Source: Prevotella sp.
GTDB lineage: Bacteria; Bacteroidota; Bacteroidia; Bacteroidales; Bacteroidaceae
Direction: 5' to 3'
Assembly (NCBI GenBank): GCA_016285245.1
Contig: JAEEQH010000011.1
Coordinates: 16,733-80,732, forward strand
Length of the DNA: 64,000 nucleotides
Shown here: piece by piece, positions 24,761 through 31,914 of the stretch
Numbering within the stretch: the first letter of the stretch is position 1
Layout of the letters: each line of letters starts with the position of its first letter
The notes under the pieces: model-generated
What the model was told of the DNA's origin: nothing
What the model saw: only the letters and a program-made list of their open reading frames with translations
Databases searched by the model: none
Made by a program: the position numbers and the translations under genes

Positions 24761-25839
24761 TTTCCTTCTTTTAGTTTCTTCTGCATAAACGGTAGCGTCT
24801 CAGCCTGCTCCCACATCATGTCGGCCAGCGTGCCGTTGGCTTCGTCCTCGCCGTTGATGGTGTCGAAGATGGTCTTCAGACCACTACGGCCGCCGTCGTG
24901 CTTCAGCACGTAGACCAGACAGAGGTACTGCAGTCCCACGCTCGACGAGAGGATGTCAAGGTCGGTGGTGGCCAGCTGCGATAGTGCCAGCTGGTAGGCA
25001 TCGTCGCTGTTCTCGTCGATGAAGTGCTGCACGTCGCCCAGCGTTTCCAGTCCGAACGATTCCAACACGGGCAGGTACGACCTCATCGAGATGGGGTATA
25101 TCTCCGCCTGGTTGACGGCGGCAATGCGCTTGTTCAGTCGCTCGAAGGGCCGCAAGTCCATGTAGTTCGTGAACGAGTCGCCCGACAGCGGCACGTCGTC
25201 CAGCTGTCCGCTCTTCACCAGCGCCTGCAGCTGACGGCGGTAGTCGGTGAGCACCGTGCGCAGGCGGCTGAACTCGTCGTCGACGAGCTCCAGCATACCT
25301 GCCAGGCGGTTGAACTGACGGATATATTCGCGGGGAATCTTCACATCACCCTTGTAGCCCGTATCGTGCTCAATGGTCGACCACACGTGCTGCAGCGCCG
25401 TACGCATCTGCAGCTCGAAGCGCTGCCCGCCCTCCTGCAGACGGCAGATGTAGTGCAGCGAGCTGTAGCCGAAGCTGTCCAGCTGGTGCAGCTTACGCTT
25501 GTCGACGCTCTCCTGCCAGTCTATCTTGAAGATGCGCTTCGCGATGGCCGCCACCTTGTCCACCTCGTCGGTATAGAACGTGATGACGCGCAGTCCCACG
25601 AGGTCGGTGATGTCGTCGATGGTCTTGTACTTCGCACCCTTCCGCTCCAGCTTCCCCGCCAGCGACTTCTCCGTCTTCACGCGGCGCTCGATGGCGGTGA
25701 CGTAGATGCCCTGCTTGCGCAGCTCCCGCCGTAGCAGGTTATACGCACTCAGCGACAGCGGCTCCAGCTTCGGCAGTATCTCCCGGTACTGTCTCATCAG
25801 AGCCTCGCCGTGGGGGTCCAGTATCACATTGTTCTCCAT
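24757..25839 (-). CDS. RelA/SpoT-domain (p)ppGpp synthetase with C-terminal extension
   Basis: 360 aa. The synthetase domain occupies about 40-190: 'RKGAKYKTIDDITDLVGLRVI', 'DSFGYSSLHYICRL', 'FELQMRTALQHVWSTIEHDTGYK'. The residues expected for ATP/GTP binding look intact. A roughly 170-residue helical C-terminal extension replaces the usual short SAS tail. There is no HD domain in cis; one is encoded next door. A -7 element lies only 8 nt before the ATG, suggesting a very short leader. ToxSAS-like function is possible but unproven; a housekeeping alarmone role is the simpler reading. Confidence 0.85.
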   Translation of the reverse strand: MENNVILDPHGEALMRQYREILPKLEPLSLSAYNLLRRELRKQGIYVTAIERRVKTEKSLAGKLERKGAKYKTIDDITDLVGLRVITFYTDEVDKVAAIAKRIFKIDWQESVDKRKLHQLDSFGYSSLHYICRLQEGGQRFELQMRTALQHVWSTIEHDTGYKGDVKIPREYIRQFNRLAGMLELVDDEFSRLRTVLTDYRRQLQALVKSGQLDDVPLSGDSFTNYMDLRPFERLNKRIAAVNQAEIYPISMRSYLPVLESFGLETLGDVQHFIDENSDDAYQLALSQLATTDLDILSSSVGLQYLCLVYVLKHDGGRSGLKTIFDTINGEDEANGTLADMMWEQAETLPFMQKKLKEGK

Positions 25840-25847
25840 AACGTTTG

Positions 25848-25855
25848 CAAAGATA
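25848..25855 (-). promoter_or_regulatory. -7 element directly upstream of the alarmone synthetase
   Basis: Minus strand TATCTTTG followed by CAAACGTT and then ATG, so the transcript should be leaderless or nearly so. No clear -33 TTTG is visible. Confidence 0.55.
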
Positions 25856-26008
25856 GGAATAAAGTTTGAAAAACTACGCCTTGGAACGGTAAAAATACGA
25901 AAAAAACTTTTTTTGACGCTCTCAGGAGCCGTCTTTTTCTACTGCTACCTGTTTCGGACTGAGCTGAAGGGGGAGATCATTCATATTCTATATAGGATTA
26001 TTTATGAT

Positions 26009-26342
26009 AAAGGTTGTCAGGTTGTCAAAACGCCGATATACAAAGGCTTTGCAACCTTTTTGAGGTTGACAGAGGTTGACAAGAGGTTGCCATGATTGTC
26101 TTACAGCCCATAAAGCTGGTCTTTAGCTCCCAATTCTCTCGAGAATTCAACGCTAAAGGTGGTCTTTTCGCGCGAAAAGGTCATCCTCTCAGCCGAAAAG
26201 GTCATCTTCTCAGTCGTAAAGGTCATCTTCTCAGTCGTAAAGGTCACCCCTTTAAAGTTGTCAACCTCTTGTCAACCTCTGTCAACCTCAAAAAGGTTGC
26301 AAAGCCTTTGTATATCGGCGTTTTGACAACCTGACAACCTTT
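26009..26342. repeat. 334-bp palindromic element: 81-bp perfect inverted repeat around a tandem-repeat core
   Basis: Arms 26009-26089 and 26262-26342 are perfect reverse complements over 81 nt. Each arm holds AGGTTGTC doublets, GAGGTTGAC-type triplets and CGCCGATATACAAAGGCTTTGC. The 172-nt centre contains a 16-nt palindrome CTTTTCGCGCGAAAAG (26163-26178) and a 21-nt tandem unit GGTCATCTTCTCAGTCGTAAA (26179-26241, three copies, first diverged). There is no convincing protein: the track ORFs here are short and follow the repeats. It could be a MITE-like element or specify a long hairpin RNA. The rest of the 704-nt gap (25856-26008 and 26343-26473) is AT-rich with nothing recognised. Confidence 0.9.
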
Positions 26343-26473
26343 TCTTTGAATTTTTCTATAATAGTGTAATGCAAACCGTTGGTTTTTCCATTATGATCAG
26401 ATGCAAACAGAAGGAAGAAATACCAAAAATAATCGCACTAAAACGTTTGCGTGAAAAAAATAGGTGAAAGGTG

Positions 26474-26503
26474 TTGAGAATTCGTGGAAATTGTGTAACT
26501 TTG
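26474..26503 (+). promoter_or_regulatory. Promoter of uxaC
   Basis: TTG (26474-26476), 19-nt spacer, TAACTTTG (26496-26503), 40 nt before the ATG. Confidence 0.7.
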
Positions 26504-26543
26504 CCGTAAATTTCAACGAATATACTTAAAAACCGAAAGACTC

Positions 26544-27950
26544 ATGAAACAATTCAATGACAAGAACTTCGTGCTGGAGACTGAGATAGCCCAGGACCTG
26601 TACCACAACCATGCGGCCAAGATGCCGATCATCGACTACCACTGTCACCTGATTCCCGAGATGGTGGCCAACGACCACCGCTTCAAGTCGATCACGGAGC
26701 TGTGGCTGGGCGGCGACCACTACAAGTGGCGCGCCATGCGTACGAACGGTGTGGACGAGAAATACTGCACGGGCAAGGACACCAGCGACTGGGAGAAGTT
26801 CGAGAAGTGGGCGGAGACGGTGCCCTACACGCTGAGGAACCCGCTGTACCACTGGACGCACCTGGAGCTGAAGACGGCCTTCGGCATCGAGAAGCTGCTG
26901 AGCCCGAAGACGGCGCGCGAGATCTTCGACGAGTGCAACGAGAAGCTGAAGCAGCCGGAGTTCTCGGCTCGCGGCCTGATGAAGCACTACAAAGTGGAGT
27001 GTGTGTGCACCACCGACGACCCCGTCGACGACCTGCACAACCACATCGAGTATGCCAAGCACAAGGCTCAGGACGATCCCTTGATGATTCCCGCGTGGCG
27101 TCCCGACAAGGCGATGAACATCGAGAAGCCGGAGTTCGCGAAGTACGTGGAGCAGCTGAGCAACGTCAGCGGCGTGAGCATCACGACGTTTGCCGACATG
27201 GTGGACGCCCTGAAGAAGCGCCACGAGTTCTTCGAGGCCCAGGGCTCGAAGCTGTCGGACCACGGCATCGAGGAGTTCTACGACGAGGAGTACACCGACT
27301 CGCAGATTGAGACCATCTTCGAGAAGGCCATGCGCGGCCAGCAGCTGTCGCAGCTGGAGATTCGCCAGTACAAGAACTGCTTCCTGACGGTGATGGCCGA
27401 GATGGACGCCGACGCCGGCTGGACGCAGCAGTTCCACTACGGTGCCATCCGCGACAACAATACGGCTATGTACAACCAGCTGGGCCCGGACACGGGCTTC
27501 GACTCGATCGGCGAGTTCAACACCGCCAAGGCCATGTCGACGTTCCTGAATAAGCTGAACATGAAGGGCAAGCTCACGCGTACCATATTATATACGCTGA
27601 ACCCCTGCGCCAACGAGGTCATCGCCACGATGCTTGGCAACTTCCAGGGCGGCGAGCCGGGCAAGATACAGTTCGGCAGCGGCTGGTGGTTCAATGACCA
27701 GATGGACGGCATGATCCGTCAGATGAACGCCCTCAGCGTGCTCGGCCTGCTGAGCCGCTTCGTGGGAATGCTGACGGACTCGCGCTCGTTCCTGAGCTAT
27801 CCGCGCCACGAGTACTTCCGCCGCATCCTCTGCAACCTGCTTGGCAACGACGTGGAGAAGGGCCTGCTGCCCGACGACCGCGAGCTGCTGGGAAAGATGG
27901 TGGAGGACATCTCGTACAACAACGCGAGACGCTATTTCAAATTTTATTGA
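26544..27950 (+). CDS. uxaC: Glucuronate/galacturonate isomerase
   Basis: 468 aa, the normal family length. 'MPIIDYHCHLIPEMVAND' near residue 30 is the metal-binding start of this amidohydrolase-superfamily isomerase, and 'CVCTTDDPVDDLHNH' and 'DNNTAMYNQLGPDTGFDSI' are typical of UxaC. It converts D-glucuronate to fructuronate and D-galacturonate to tagaturonate, which suits the pectate lyase and GH115 in this window. It stands alone between its own promoter and terminator, without uxaA/uxaB or a transporter beside it. Confidence 0.95.
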   Translation: MKQFNDKNFVLETEIAQDLYHNHAAKMPIIDYHCHLIPEMVANDHRFKSITELWLGGDHYKWRAMRTNGVDEKYCTGKDTSDWEKFEKWAETVPYTLRNPLYHWTHLELKTAFGIEKLLSPKTAREIFDECNEKLKQPEFSARGLMKHYKVECVCTTDDPVDDLHNHIEYAKHKAQDDPLMIPAWRPDKAMNIEKPEFAKYVEQLSNVSGVSITTFADMVDALKKRHEFFEAQGSKLSDHGIEEFYDEEYTDSQIETIFEKAMRGQQLSQLEIRQYKNCFLTVMAEMDADAGWTQQFHYGAIRDNNTAMYNQLGPDTGFDSIGEFNTAKAMSTFLNKLNMKGKLTRTILYTLNPCANEVIATMLGNFQGGEPGKIQFGSGWWFNDQMDGMIRQMNALSVLGLLSRFVGMLTDSRSFLSYPRHEYFRRILCNLLGNDVEKGLLPDDRELLGKMVEDISYNNARRYFKFY

Positions 27951-27959
27951 TAAAAAATT

Positions 27960-27991
27960 CGGCTATCCTGCACGGGGTAGCCGTTTTTTTT
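27960..27991 (+). terminator. Intrinsic terminator of uxaC
   Basis: CGGCTATCC-tgcac-GGGGTAGCCG hairpin followed by eight T. The T-run leads straight into the next gene's -7 element. Confidence 0.85.
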
Positions 27992-27992
27992 G

Positions 27993-28000
27993 TACCTTTG
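27993..28000 (+). promoter_or_regulatory. -7 element for the polysaccharide export gene
   Basis: TACCTTTG followed by CAGC, 34 nt before the ATG and 1 nt after the uxaC terminator T-run. The -33 region coincides with the hairpin and shows no TTTG. Confidence 0.6.
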
Positions 28001-28034
28001 CAGCCGGAAAGTAAAAAAACGCAACGTTGAAGAG

Positions 28035-28832
28035 ATGAAAAAACTGATTCTTCCACTGATGGTAACCGTCGCTGTGATGCTGCTCAGCAGCTGTGGCAGC
28101 ACGAAGGACGTGGCCTACTTCCAGAATGCCACGCAGGTAGACCTCTCGGCATCGCAGGTGCTGTTCGACGCACGCATCATGCCGAAGGACGAGCTGAGCA
28201 TCACCGTGTCGACCACCGACCCCGAGGCCGCTACCCCGTTCAACATGACGGTGCCCACCACCTACACGCAGAACACCCGTTCGACCTACTCTCAGGCCAT
28301 GCTGCAGAGCTATCTGGTGGACAACCAGGGCAACATCGAGTTCCCCATCGTGGGCACCCTGCACCTGGGCGGCATGACGAAGTCGGAGGCCGAGCAGCTC
28401 ATCAAGACGAAGATACAGCCCTACATGAACGCCAACGAGACCCCGATCGTCACCGTCCGAATGTCGAGCTACAAGGTGTCGGTGCTGGGCGAAGTGAACC
28501 GTCCGGGCAGCTTCACCGTGTCGAAGGAGAAGGTGAGCATCCTCGAGGCCCTGGCGCTGGCCGGCGACCTGACCATCTACGGTGTTCGTAACAACGTGCA
28601 GCTGATACGTGAGGACGCCTCCGGACAGAAAGCCATCTATATGCTGAACCTGAACGACGCGAACATCATCAACTCGCCGTACTACTACCTTCAGCAGAAC
28701 GACATCGTCTACGTGACGCCGAACAAGGTGAAGGCTCAGAACTCCAGCGTGGGCAGCATGACGACGCTATGGTTCTCGGCCACGTCGATTCTCATTTCGT
28801 TGACTTCGCTGTTGTATAACATTTTGAAATAA
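28035..28832 (+). CDS. Wza-like polysaccharide export lipoprotein
   Basis: 265 aa from MKKLILPLMVTVAVMLLSSCG, with a lipobox Cys near residue 19. A Poly_export domain (about 45-145, 'DELSITVSTTDPEAATPFN') is followed by an SLBB domain (about 150-235, 'YKVSVLGEVNRPGSFTVSKEKVSILEALALAG'). A hydrophobic C-terminal segment ends the protein. It would form the outer-membrane part of a capsule or exopolysaccharide exporter. No Wzc-type kinase or glycan synthesis genes adjoin, and it has its own terminator. Confidence 0.88.
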   Translation: MKKLILPLMVTVAVMLLSSCGSTKDVAYFQNATQVDLSASQVLFDARIMPKDELSITVSTTDPEAATPFNMTVPTTYTQNTRSTYSQAMLQSYLVDNQGNIEFPIVGTLHLGGMTKSEAEQLIKTKIQPYMNANETPIVTVRMSSYKVSVLGEVNRPGSFTVSKEKVSILEALALAGDLTIYGVRNNVQLIREDASGQKAIYMLNLNDANIINSPYYYLQQNDIVYVTPNKVKAQNSSVGSMTTLWFSATSILISLTSLLYNILK

Positions 28833-28835
28833 TCC

Positions 28836-28872
28836 AAAAGAGGTTGAGAGTCGTTCTCAATCTCTTTTTTTT
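28836..28872 (+). terminator. Intrinsic terminator after the export lipoprotein
   Basis: AGAGGTTGAGA-gtcgt-TCTCAATCTCT (10/11 paired) followed by T7. Confidence 0.85.
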
Positions 28873-28912
28873 GAAAACAAGACAAACATACCATCAAGAA
28901 AGGAAAAGAACT

Positions 28913-30757
28913 ATGTGTGGCATAGTAGGATACATCGGAAAGAAAGACGCCTTCCCCATACTCATCAAGGGACTGCGGCGCCTGGAGTACCGCGGCTACG
29001 ACTCCGCCGGCGTGGCACTCATCAACGAGGGCGGCGCCCTGAGCGTGCTGAAGACGAAGGGCAAGGTGGACAACCTCGTGGACTACTGCGAGGACAAGGA
29101 CAAGAGCGGACACATCGGCATAGCCCACACGCGCTGGGCCACCCACGGCGAGCCGTCGTCAAGGAACGCCCATCCGCACTATTCCGAGTCGCACAACCTC
29201 GCCATCATCCATAACGGCATCATCGAGAACTACGCCGACCTGAAGCAGAAGCTGATGGAGAAGGGCGTCACCTTCCAGTCGGACACCGACACCGAGGTGG
29301 TGGTGCAGCTCGTGGAGTATATCATGAACAAGAAGCAGGTGGACCTGCTGACGGCCGTCCAGGTGGCGCTGTTCCAGGTCATCGGCGCCTATGCCATCGC
29401 CATCATTGACAAGCGCGACCCTCAGCAGATTATCGCCGCCCGCAAGCAGAGCCCGTTGGTGGTGGGCATCGGCGAGGGCGAGTTCTTCCTCGGCTCCGAC
29501 GCCAGCCCCATCATCGAGTATACCGACAAGGTGGTCTACCTGGAGGACGGCAACATCGCCGTCATCCGTCTGGACAGCGGCCTGAAGGTGGTCGACATCC
29601 TCGGCGAGGAACAGGCGCTGGCGGTGAAGACCGTCGACATCGACCTGGGACAGATAGAGAAGGGCGGCTATCCGCACTTCATGCTCAAGGAAATCTTCGA
29701 ACAGCCCGACTGCCTGACCAACTGTATGCGCGGCCGTGTGAACGTCGAGGGCGACCACATCACCCTGTCGGCATTCATCGACTACCGTCGTCAGCTGCTC
29801 TCGGCCAAGCGCGTGCTGATCGTGGCCTGCGGCACGTCGTGGCACGCCGGACTCATCGGCAAGCAGCTCATCGAGACGTTCTGCCGCATACCCGTCGAGG
29901 TGGAGTACGCCTCGGAGTTCCGCTACCGCAACCCCGTCGTAGGCAAGGACGACATAGTCGTCGCCATCTCGCAGAGCGGTGAGACGGCCGACACGCTGGC
30001 TGCCGTCCAGCTGGCCAAAGAGCGCGGCGCCTTCATCTACGGCGTCTGCAACGCCATCGGCTCGAGCATACCCCGTGCCACCGATACCGGCACGTACATC
30101 CACGTGGGACCGGAGATCGGCGTGGCGTCGACGAAAGCCTTTACCGGACAGGTGACGGTGCTGACGATGATGGCGCTGGCCATGGGCGAGGCCCGTGGCA
30201 CCATCAGCCGCGAAGACTACCTGCGCGTGGTGAAGGGCCTGGCCGAGGTTCCCGTGAAGATACGCGAGGTGCTGCAGATGAACGACCGCATCAAGGACCT
30301 GGCGCGCACCTTCACCTATGCCCATAACTTCCTGTACCTGGGCCGCGGCTACTCGTACCCCGTGGCCATGGAGGGTGCCCTGAAACTGAAGGAGATCAGC
30401 TACATCCACGCCGAGGGTTACCCCGCTGCCGAGATGAAGCACGGTCCTATAGCCTTGATAGACAGCGACATGCCCGTCGTCGTCATCGCCACCCACAACG
30501 CGATGTACGAGAAGGTGCTGTCGAACATCCAGGAGATCAAGGCCCGCAAGGGTAGGGTGATAGCCCTCGTCTCGAAGGGCGACGACACCATTGCCAACAT
30601 CGCCGACGAGGTGATTGAGCTGCCCGACGTCGAAGAGTGCCTGGAGCCTCTCGTCGCCACCATCCCCCTGCAGCTGCTGGCCTACCATGTGGCCGTCTGC
30701 AAGGGCAAGGATGTCGATCAACCAAGAAACTTAGCTAAATCAGTGACTGTAGAATAA
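28913..30757 (+). CDS. glmS: Glutamine-fructose-6-phosphate aminotransferase
   Basis: 614 aa from MCGIVGYIGKK; Cys2 becomes the catalytic N-terminal Cys after Met removal. The N-terminal glutaminase ('HTRWATHGEPSSRNAHPH') is followed by two SIS sugar-isomerase domains ('CGTSWHAGLIGKQLIE', 'SQSGETADTLAAV') and a C-terminal 'PRNLAKSVTVE'. It makes glucosamine-6-phosphate for cell wall and glycan synthesis. Its stop codon touches the carA ATG with no spacer, so the two share a message. No glmS-ribozyme-like leader was recognised. Confidence 0.96.
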   Translation: MCGIVGYIGKKDAFPILIKGLRRLEYRGYDSAGVALINEGGALSVLKTKGKVDNLVDYCEDKDKSGHIGIAHTRWATHGEPSSRNAHPHYSESHNLAIIHNGIIENYADLKQKLMEKGVTFQSDTDTEVVVQLVEYIMNKKQVDLLTAVQVALFQVIGAYAIAIIDKRDPQQIIAARKQSPLVVGIGEGEFFLGSDASPIIEYTDKVVYLEDGNIAVIRLDSGLKVVDILGEEQALAVKTVDIDLGQIEKGGYPHFMLKEIFEQPDCLTNCMRGRVNVEGDHITLSAFIDYRRQLLSAKRVLIVACGTSWHAGLIGKQLIETFCRIPVEVEYASEFRYRNPVVGKDDIVVAISQSGETADTLAAVQLAKERGAFIYGVCNAIGSSIPRATDTGTYIHVGPEIGVASTKAFTGQVTVLTMMALAMGEARGTISREDYLRVVKGLAEVPVKIREVLQMNDRIKDLARTFTYAHNFLYLGRGYSYPVAMEGALKLKEISYIHAEGYPAAEMKHGPIALIDSDMPVVVIATHNAMYEKVLSNIQEIKARKGRVIALVSKGDDTIANIADEVIELPDVEECLEPLVATIPLQLLAYHVAVCKGKDVDQPRNLAKSVTVE

Positions 30758-31873
30758 ATGAAAGATGTGACACTGGTCCTGTCTGACGGGACGCAATTCA
30801 AAGGAAAGAGCTTCGGCTACGAGCAGAACGTGGCCGGAGAGGTGGTGTTCAACACGGCCATGATGGGCTACCCGGAGTCGCTCACCGACCCCTCGTATGC
30901 CGGACAGATCATGGTGCTGACGTTCCCCCTGGTGGGAAACTACGGCGTGCCGCCGTTCACCTTCGGCGGTAAGAAGGCCGAGGTGAGCGGTATCGGTACT
31001 GTTCTGCCCGACTTCATGGAGAGCGACCGCATCTATGCCACGGCGCTCATTGTCAGCGACTACTCCGAGCAGTACTCCCACTGGAACGCCGTCGAGAGCC
31101 TCGGCGACTGGCTGAAGCGTGAGCAGGTGCCCGGCGTGACCGGCATCGACACCCGCCAGCTGACGAAGGTGCTGCGCGAGCATGGTGTGATGATGGGACG
31201 ATTGGTGTTTGAGGAGAAGGTTATTGCGACAGAGTCGCAACAAACGTTAGAGGAGGACTACGGCGCCATCAACTGGGTGGAGCGCGTCAGCTGCAAGGAT
31301 GTCATCCGCTACAACGAGGGTGCCGGCAAGAAGGTGGTGCTCGTCGACTGTGGCGTGAAGGCCAACATCATCCGCTGTCTCGTACAGCGCGACGTCGAGG
31401 TGATTCGCGTGCCCTGGAACTACGACTATACGGGCATGGCCTTCGACGGGCTGTTCCTGGCCAACGGTCCCGGCGACCCCGACAAGTGTGTGGACGCCGT
31501 GGAGATACTGAAGAAGCAGATGTCCATGAGCCGCAAGCCCATCTGTGGCATCTGCATGGGAAACCAGCTGCTGGCGAAGGCCGGCGGTGCCACCATCTAC
31601 AAGCTGAAGTACGGTCACCGCTCACACAACCAGCCTGTGCGCGAGGTGGGCACGAACCGCTGCTACGTGACCTCGCAGAACCACGGCTATGCCGTCGACG
31701 CCGCCACGCTGGGCAAGGACTGGCGCGAGCTCTTCGTCAACATGAACGACGGTTCGAACGAGGGTATCCGTCACCAGACGAACCCCTGGTTCTCGAGTCA
31801 GTTCCACCCCGAGGCCTGCTCGGGTCCCGTCGACACGGAGTTTATGTTCGACCGTTTCATTGAAGCGCTGTAG
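30758..31873 (+). CDS. carA: Carbamoyl-phosphate synthase small subunit
   Basis: 371 aa. N-terminal CarA domain ('FNTAMMGYPESLTDPSYAGQ') and C-terminal class I glutaminase with Cys in 'KPICGICMGNQLLAKAGG' (about residue 267) and His/Glu in 'SQFHPEACSGP'. It supplies ammonia to CarB for arginine and pyrimidine synthesis. It starts directly at the glmS stop. Confidence 0.96.
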   Translation: MKDVTLVLSDGTQFKGKSFGYEQNVAGEVVFNTAMMGYPESLTDPSYAGQIMVLTFPLVGNYGVPPFTFGGKKAEVSGIGTVLPDFMESDRIYATALIVSDYSEQYSHWNAVESLGDWLKREQVPGVTGIDTRQLTKVLREHGVMMGRLVFEEKVIATESQQTLEEDYGAINWVERVSCKDVIRYNEGAGKKVVLVDCGVKANIIRCLVQRDVEVIRVPWNYDYTGMAFDGLFLANGPGDPDKCVDAVEILKKQMSMSRKPICGICMGNQLLAKAGGATIYKLKYGHRSHNQPVREVGTNRCYVTSQNHGYAVDAATLGKDWRELFVNMNDGSNEGIRHQTNPWFSSQFHPEACSGPVDTEFMFDRFIEAL

Positions 31874-31914
31874 AGATAGATAAGAGATAATAGATAAGAG
31901 ATAATAGATAAGGG
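31872..31914 (+). repeat. GATAAGAGATAATA tandem tract at the carA/carB junction
   Basis: GATAAGAGATAATA is repeated about three times, beginning in the carA stop codon and running into the carB ATG. The reverse complement of the same family appears at 61.63-61.66 kb. Confidence 0.85.

Noticed and set aside
24757-25839. Firm toxSAS toxin call
   Set aside because: Operon layout is suggestive, but the synthetase residues look like those of ordinary alarmone synthetases and toxicity cannot be read from sequence.
26179-26241. CRISPR array
   Set aside because: The 21-nt units are contiguous, with no unique spacers, and no cas genes are present.
26092-26334. 80-aa ORF with repeated RKGHLLS peptide inside the palindromic element
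   Set aside because: It only reflects the 21-nt tandem repeat being a multiple of three, and its end reads the inverted arm. No promoter or homologous context; kept as part of the repeat element.
26009-26342. Insertion sequence
   Set aside because: No transposase ORF, and no target-site duplication is obvious in the flanks (TTTATGAT versus TCTTTGAA). At most a non-autonomous element.
28833-28912. glmS ribozyme or riboswitch
   Set aside because: The glmS leader is only about 80 nt and mostly occupied by the upstream terminator; no conserved ribozyme core is visible.
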